From Acidimicrobiia bacterium (lineage in GTDB: Bacteria > Actinomycetota > Acidimicrobiia > Spongiisociales > SHLN01): a stretch of 5,794 nt of DNA. A program made the position numbers and the translations under genes. Below, one piece after another: positions 4,551 to 5,794 of the stretch (the stretch's first letter is position 1; every line of letters begins with the position of its first letter). The stretch spans positions 1 to 5,794 of the forward strand of contig SHLN01000166.1 of NCBI GenBank assembly GCA_004283105.1, read 5' to 3'. The notes beneath the pieces are model-generated. The model had not been told where the DNA came from. It saw nothing but the letters and a program-made list of their open reading frames with translations, and searched no databases.

Positions 4551-5736
4551 GCGTCTCATCCGCCTCATCGGTCTCTTCGTCTGGCTTGCCGCGCTCGTCG
4601 TTGGCCTTCTTCTCGCATTGGATTCCCCCCGGTCGATCGGCGGCCTGGCCACCTGGGTCGGAGCCGTTGCCGTCGCCGACCTCATTCGCGTCCCGAGCCC
4701 GAGCGGCGGGCGGATCTCGCTCATCGGTGGTGCCGGCCTGGTTGGCGTCGTTCTCATCGACAGCATCCCAACGCTGGCAGCAGTCTTCTTGCTCGGCCTC
4801 GCCCTGTCCCGTCTCGTCACCGTGCTGTGGGCCGACGAGTCTCGAGCGAGCGATCTCCTGCGCACCCTCGCCGGATTGAGCGCTCTGCTCCTGGTTGAGG
4901 TAGCCGACAGCTGGCTGGCCGAGCTCAATTGGGATGCCCAATGGGAGCAACTCGGGGTCATCCTGTTCAGCGGGCTCGCCTGGTTCATCGCCGACGCCGT
5001 CGTGCGGATGCTCGGCGCGTCCGGATTGGGCGGTGCCTCCATCCGGTATGTGTGGCTGCTGACCCTCGAGGATTGGCCGATCATGGTGAGCCTGTTTGCC
5101 TCGGCCGGCCTCTTCGCCCTTGCCCAACCGATCATCAGCTGGTGGGCGATTCCGCTCGCGCTTGTGCCGTATGCAATCAGCCACGTGTCGTTCACGCTTC
5201 TCGCCGGGACCCGCCAGACGTACGGCCAGATGATCCGGGCCCTATCCAAGCTGCCCGAGGTGGCAGGGCTGTCCCCCGAAGGGCATGCGGCCGGCACGGC
5301 CATGCTCGCCGCGACGATGGCGCGAGGGATGGGCATGCACCCCGATGACGTGACGCAGCTCGAGTATGCCGCCCTTCTCCACGACATCGGGCGCATCACC
5401 CAGGAAGACCCGACCGACGAGCCGGCCTCGTCCGACCTCGCCCGGTGGGGGGCGGAGATCATCCGACAGGCTCCGTACCTCTCCCGTGTGGCCGACTACG
5501 TGGAGCATCACGAAGCCCCGTACCGGCGGCCCGGGGAGGCCCATGACGACGGGATCGGAATCGAGGCTCGCATCATCAAGGTGGCAGGCGCTTACGACCG
5601 GGCTCATCGCATCCACGATCTCGAGCCGGTCGAAGCCCTCGAGGTCCTCCACCGGCGCACCGCCTACGACTACGACCCGGAAATAGTCGCCCGGTTACGC
5701 GCCGTCTTGCGAAGGAGCGGACGGCTGGCTGCCTAA
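4543..5736 (+). CDS. Multi-pass membrane protein with degenerate HD domain
   Basis: A 397-residue protein of the same plan as its neighbour: a basic start (MPKRLIR), about eight hydrophobic segments up to residue 221, then an HD-like domain (about 228-390). Kept: H248, H280-D281 in LLHDIGR, H322-H323-E324, and the EARIIKVAGAYDRAH helix. Changed: HDIGK Lys becomes R284; there is no His between residues 282 and 321, so the ligand equal to H314 of the neighbour is gone; the Asp of the VAD motif is G349 (neighbour D369); and the DGxGYP loop is absent. A full HD-GYP two- or three-metal site therefore cannot form. It may be a one-metal enzyme, a non-catalytic nucleotide sensor, or a partner regulating the adjacent HD protein. 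Start TTG 4543 is chosen for its strong SD and the hydrophobic N-terminus it gives. It overlaps the upstream gene by 8 nt in another frame, so translation is probably coupled. The two look like diverged duplicates. Confidence 0.9.
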   Translation: MPKRLIRLIGLFVWLAALVVGLLLALDSPRSIGGLATWVGAVAVADLIRVPSPSGGRISLIGGAGLVGVVLIDSIPTLAAVFLLGLALSRLVTVLWADESRASDLLRTLAGLSALLLVEVADSWLAELNWDAQWEQLGVILFSGLAWFIADAVVRMLGASGLGGASIRYVWLLTLEDWPIMVSLFASAGLFALAQPIISWWAIPLALVPYAISHVSFTLLAGTRQTYGQMIRALSKLPEVAGLSPEGHAAGTAMLAATMARGMGMHPDDVTQLEYAALLHDIGRITQEDPTDEPASSDLARWGAEIIRQAPYLSRVADYVEHHEAPYRRPGEAHDDGIGIEARIIKVAGAYDRAHRIHDLEPVEALEVLHRRTAYDYDPEIVARLRAVLRRSGRLAA

Positions 5737-5740
5737 TTCT

Positions 5741-5794
5741 TCGTCGCTCGTCGCTCGTCGCTCGTCGCTCGTCGCTCGTCGCTCGTCGCTCGTC
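5741..5794. repeat. Tandem 7-bp repeat array (TCGTCGC)n, cut by window end
   Basis: From 5741 to the right edge the sequence is an uninterrupted repeat of TCGTCGC (7 full copies plus 5 nt, all identical), beginning 4 nt after the TAA of the second HD gene. The unit is not self-complementary, so it is not a terminator hairpin. Its true length is unknown because it runs off the window. It may be a variable-number repeat or the point where an assembly stopped. Confidence 0.9.

Noticed and set aside
4359..5462. Long minus-strand frame of 367 codons opposite the HD genes
   Set aside because: It is Ser/Arg/Ala/Pro-rich with no motif. The opposite strand carries two clear HD domains and membrane segments.
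5741..5794. CRISPR array or intrinsic terminator at the right edge
   Set aside because: The unit is 7 bp with no spacers, so it is not CRISPR. It has no inverted symmetry, so it is not a hairpin terminator.

Overview
This is a GC-rich window with dense, short-gapped gene packing. It reads as a high-GC actinobacterium, most likely near the class Acidimicrobiia. The reasons are an F420-dependent luciferase-like oxidoreductase, a secreted protein with a long threonine-rich linker, GTG/TTG starts, and starts without a Shine-Dalgarno (SD) site but with a TANNNT box just upstream, as in leaderless actinobacterial genes. The class is inferred from gene style only; there is no rRNA or other marker gene.

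Layout, left to right. (1) Minus strand, 384 to beyond the left edge: a membrane-anchored or secreted protein whose visible part ends in a Thr-rich linker. (2) Plus strand, 529-2195: a two-gene operon of an F420-dependent oxidoreductase and a histidine phosphatase, joined by an ATGA overlap. (3) Minus strand, 2858-2196: a 220-residue protein I do not recognise, whose stop codon directly abuts the phosphatase stop. (4) 2859-3224: a divergent intergenic region with a plausible sigma70-type promoter holding an inverted repeat in its long spacer, several hairpins in the presumed leader, and a candidate 34-residue one-helix membrane peptide. (5) Plus strand, 3225-5736: two adjacent genes of the same design, an N-terminal multi-pass membrane region of about 220 residues plus a C-terminal HD phosphohydrolase domain. 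The first keeps the HD-GYP metal ligands; the second has lost several. (6) 5741 to the right edge: a tandem array of a 7-bp unit.

The most interesting part is regions 3-6: paired membrane HD proteins, probably signalling (cyclic di-GMP or another nucleotide), one apparently active and one degenerate, translated from overlapping genes behind a structured leader. No CRISPR array, transposase, integrase, tRNA or rRNA was seen. Both window ends fall in low-complexity sequence, which suggests a short contig broken at repeats.
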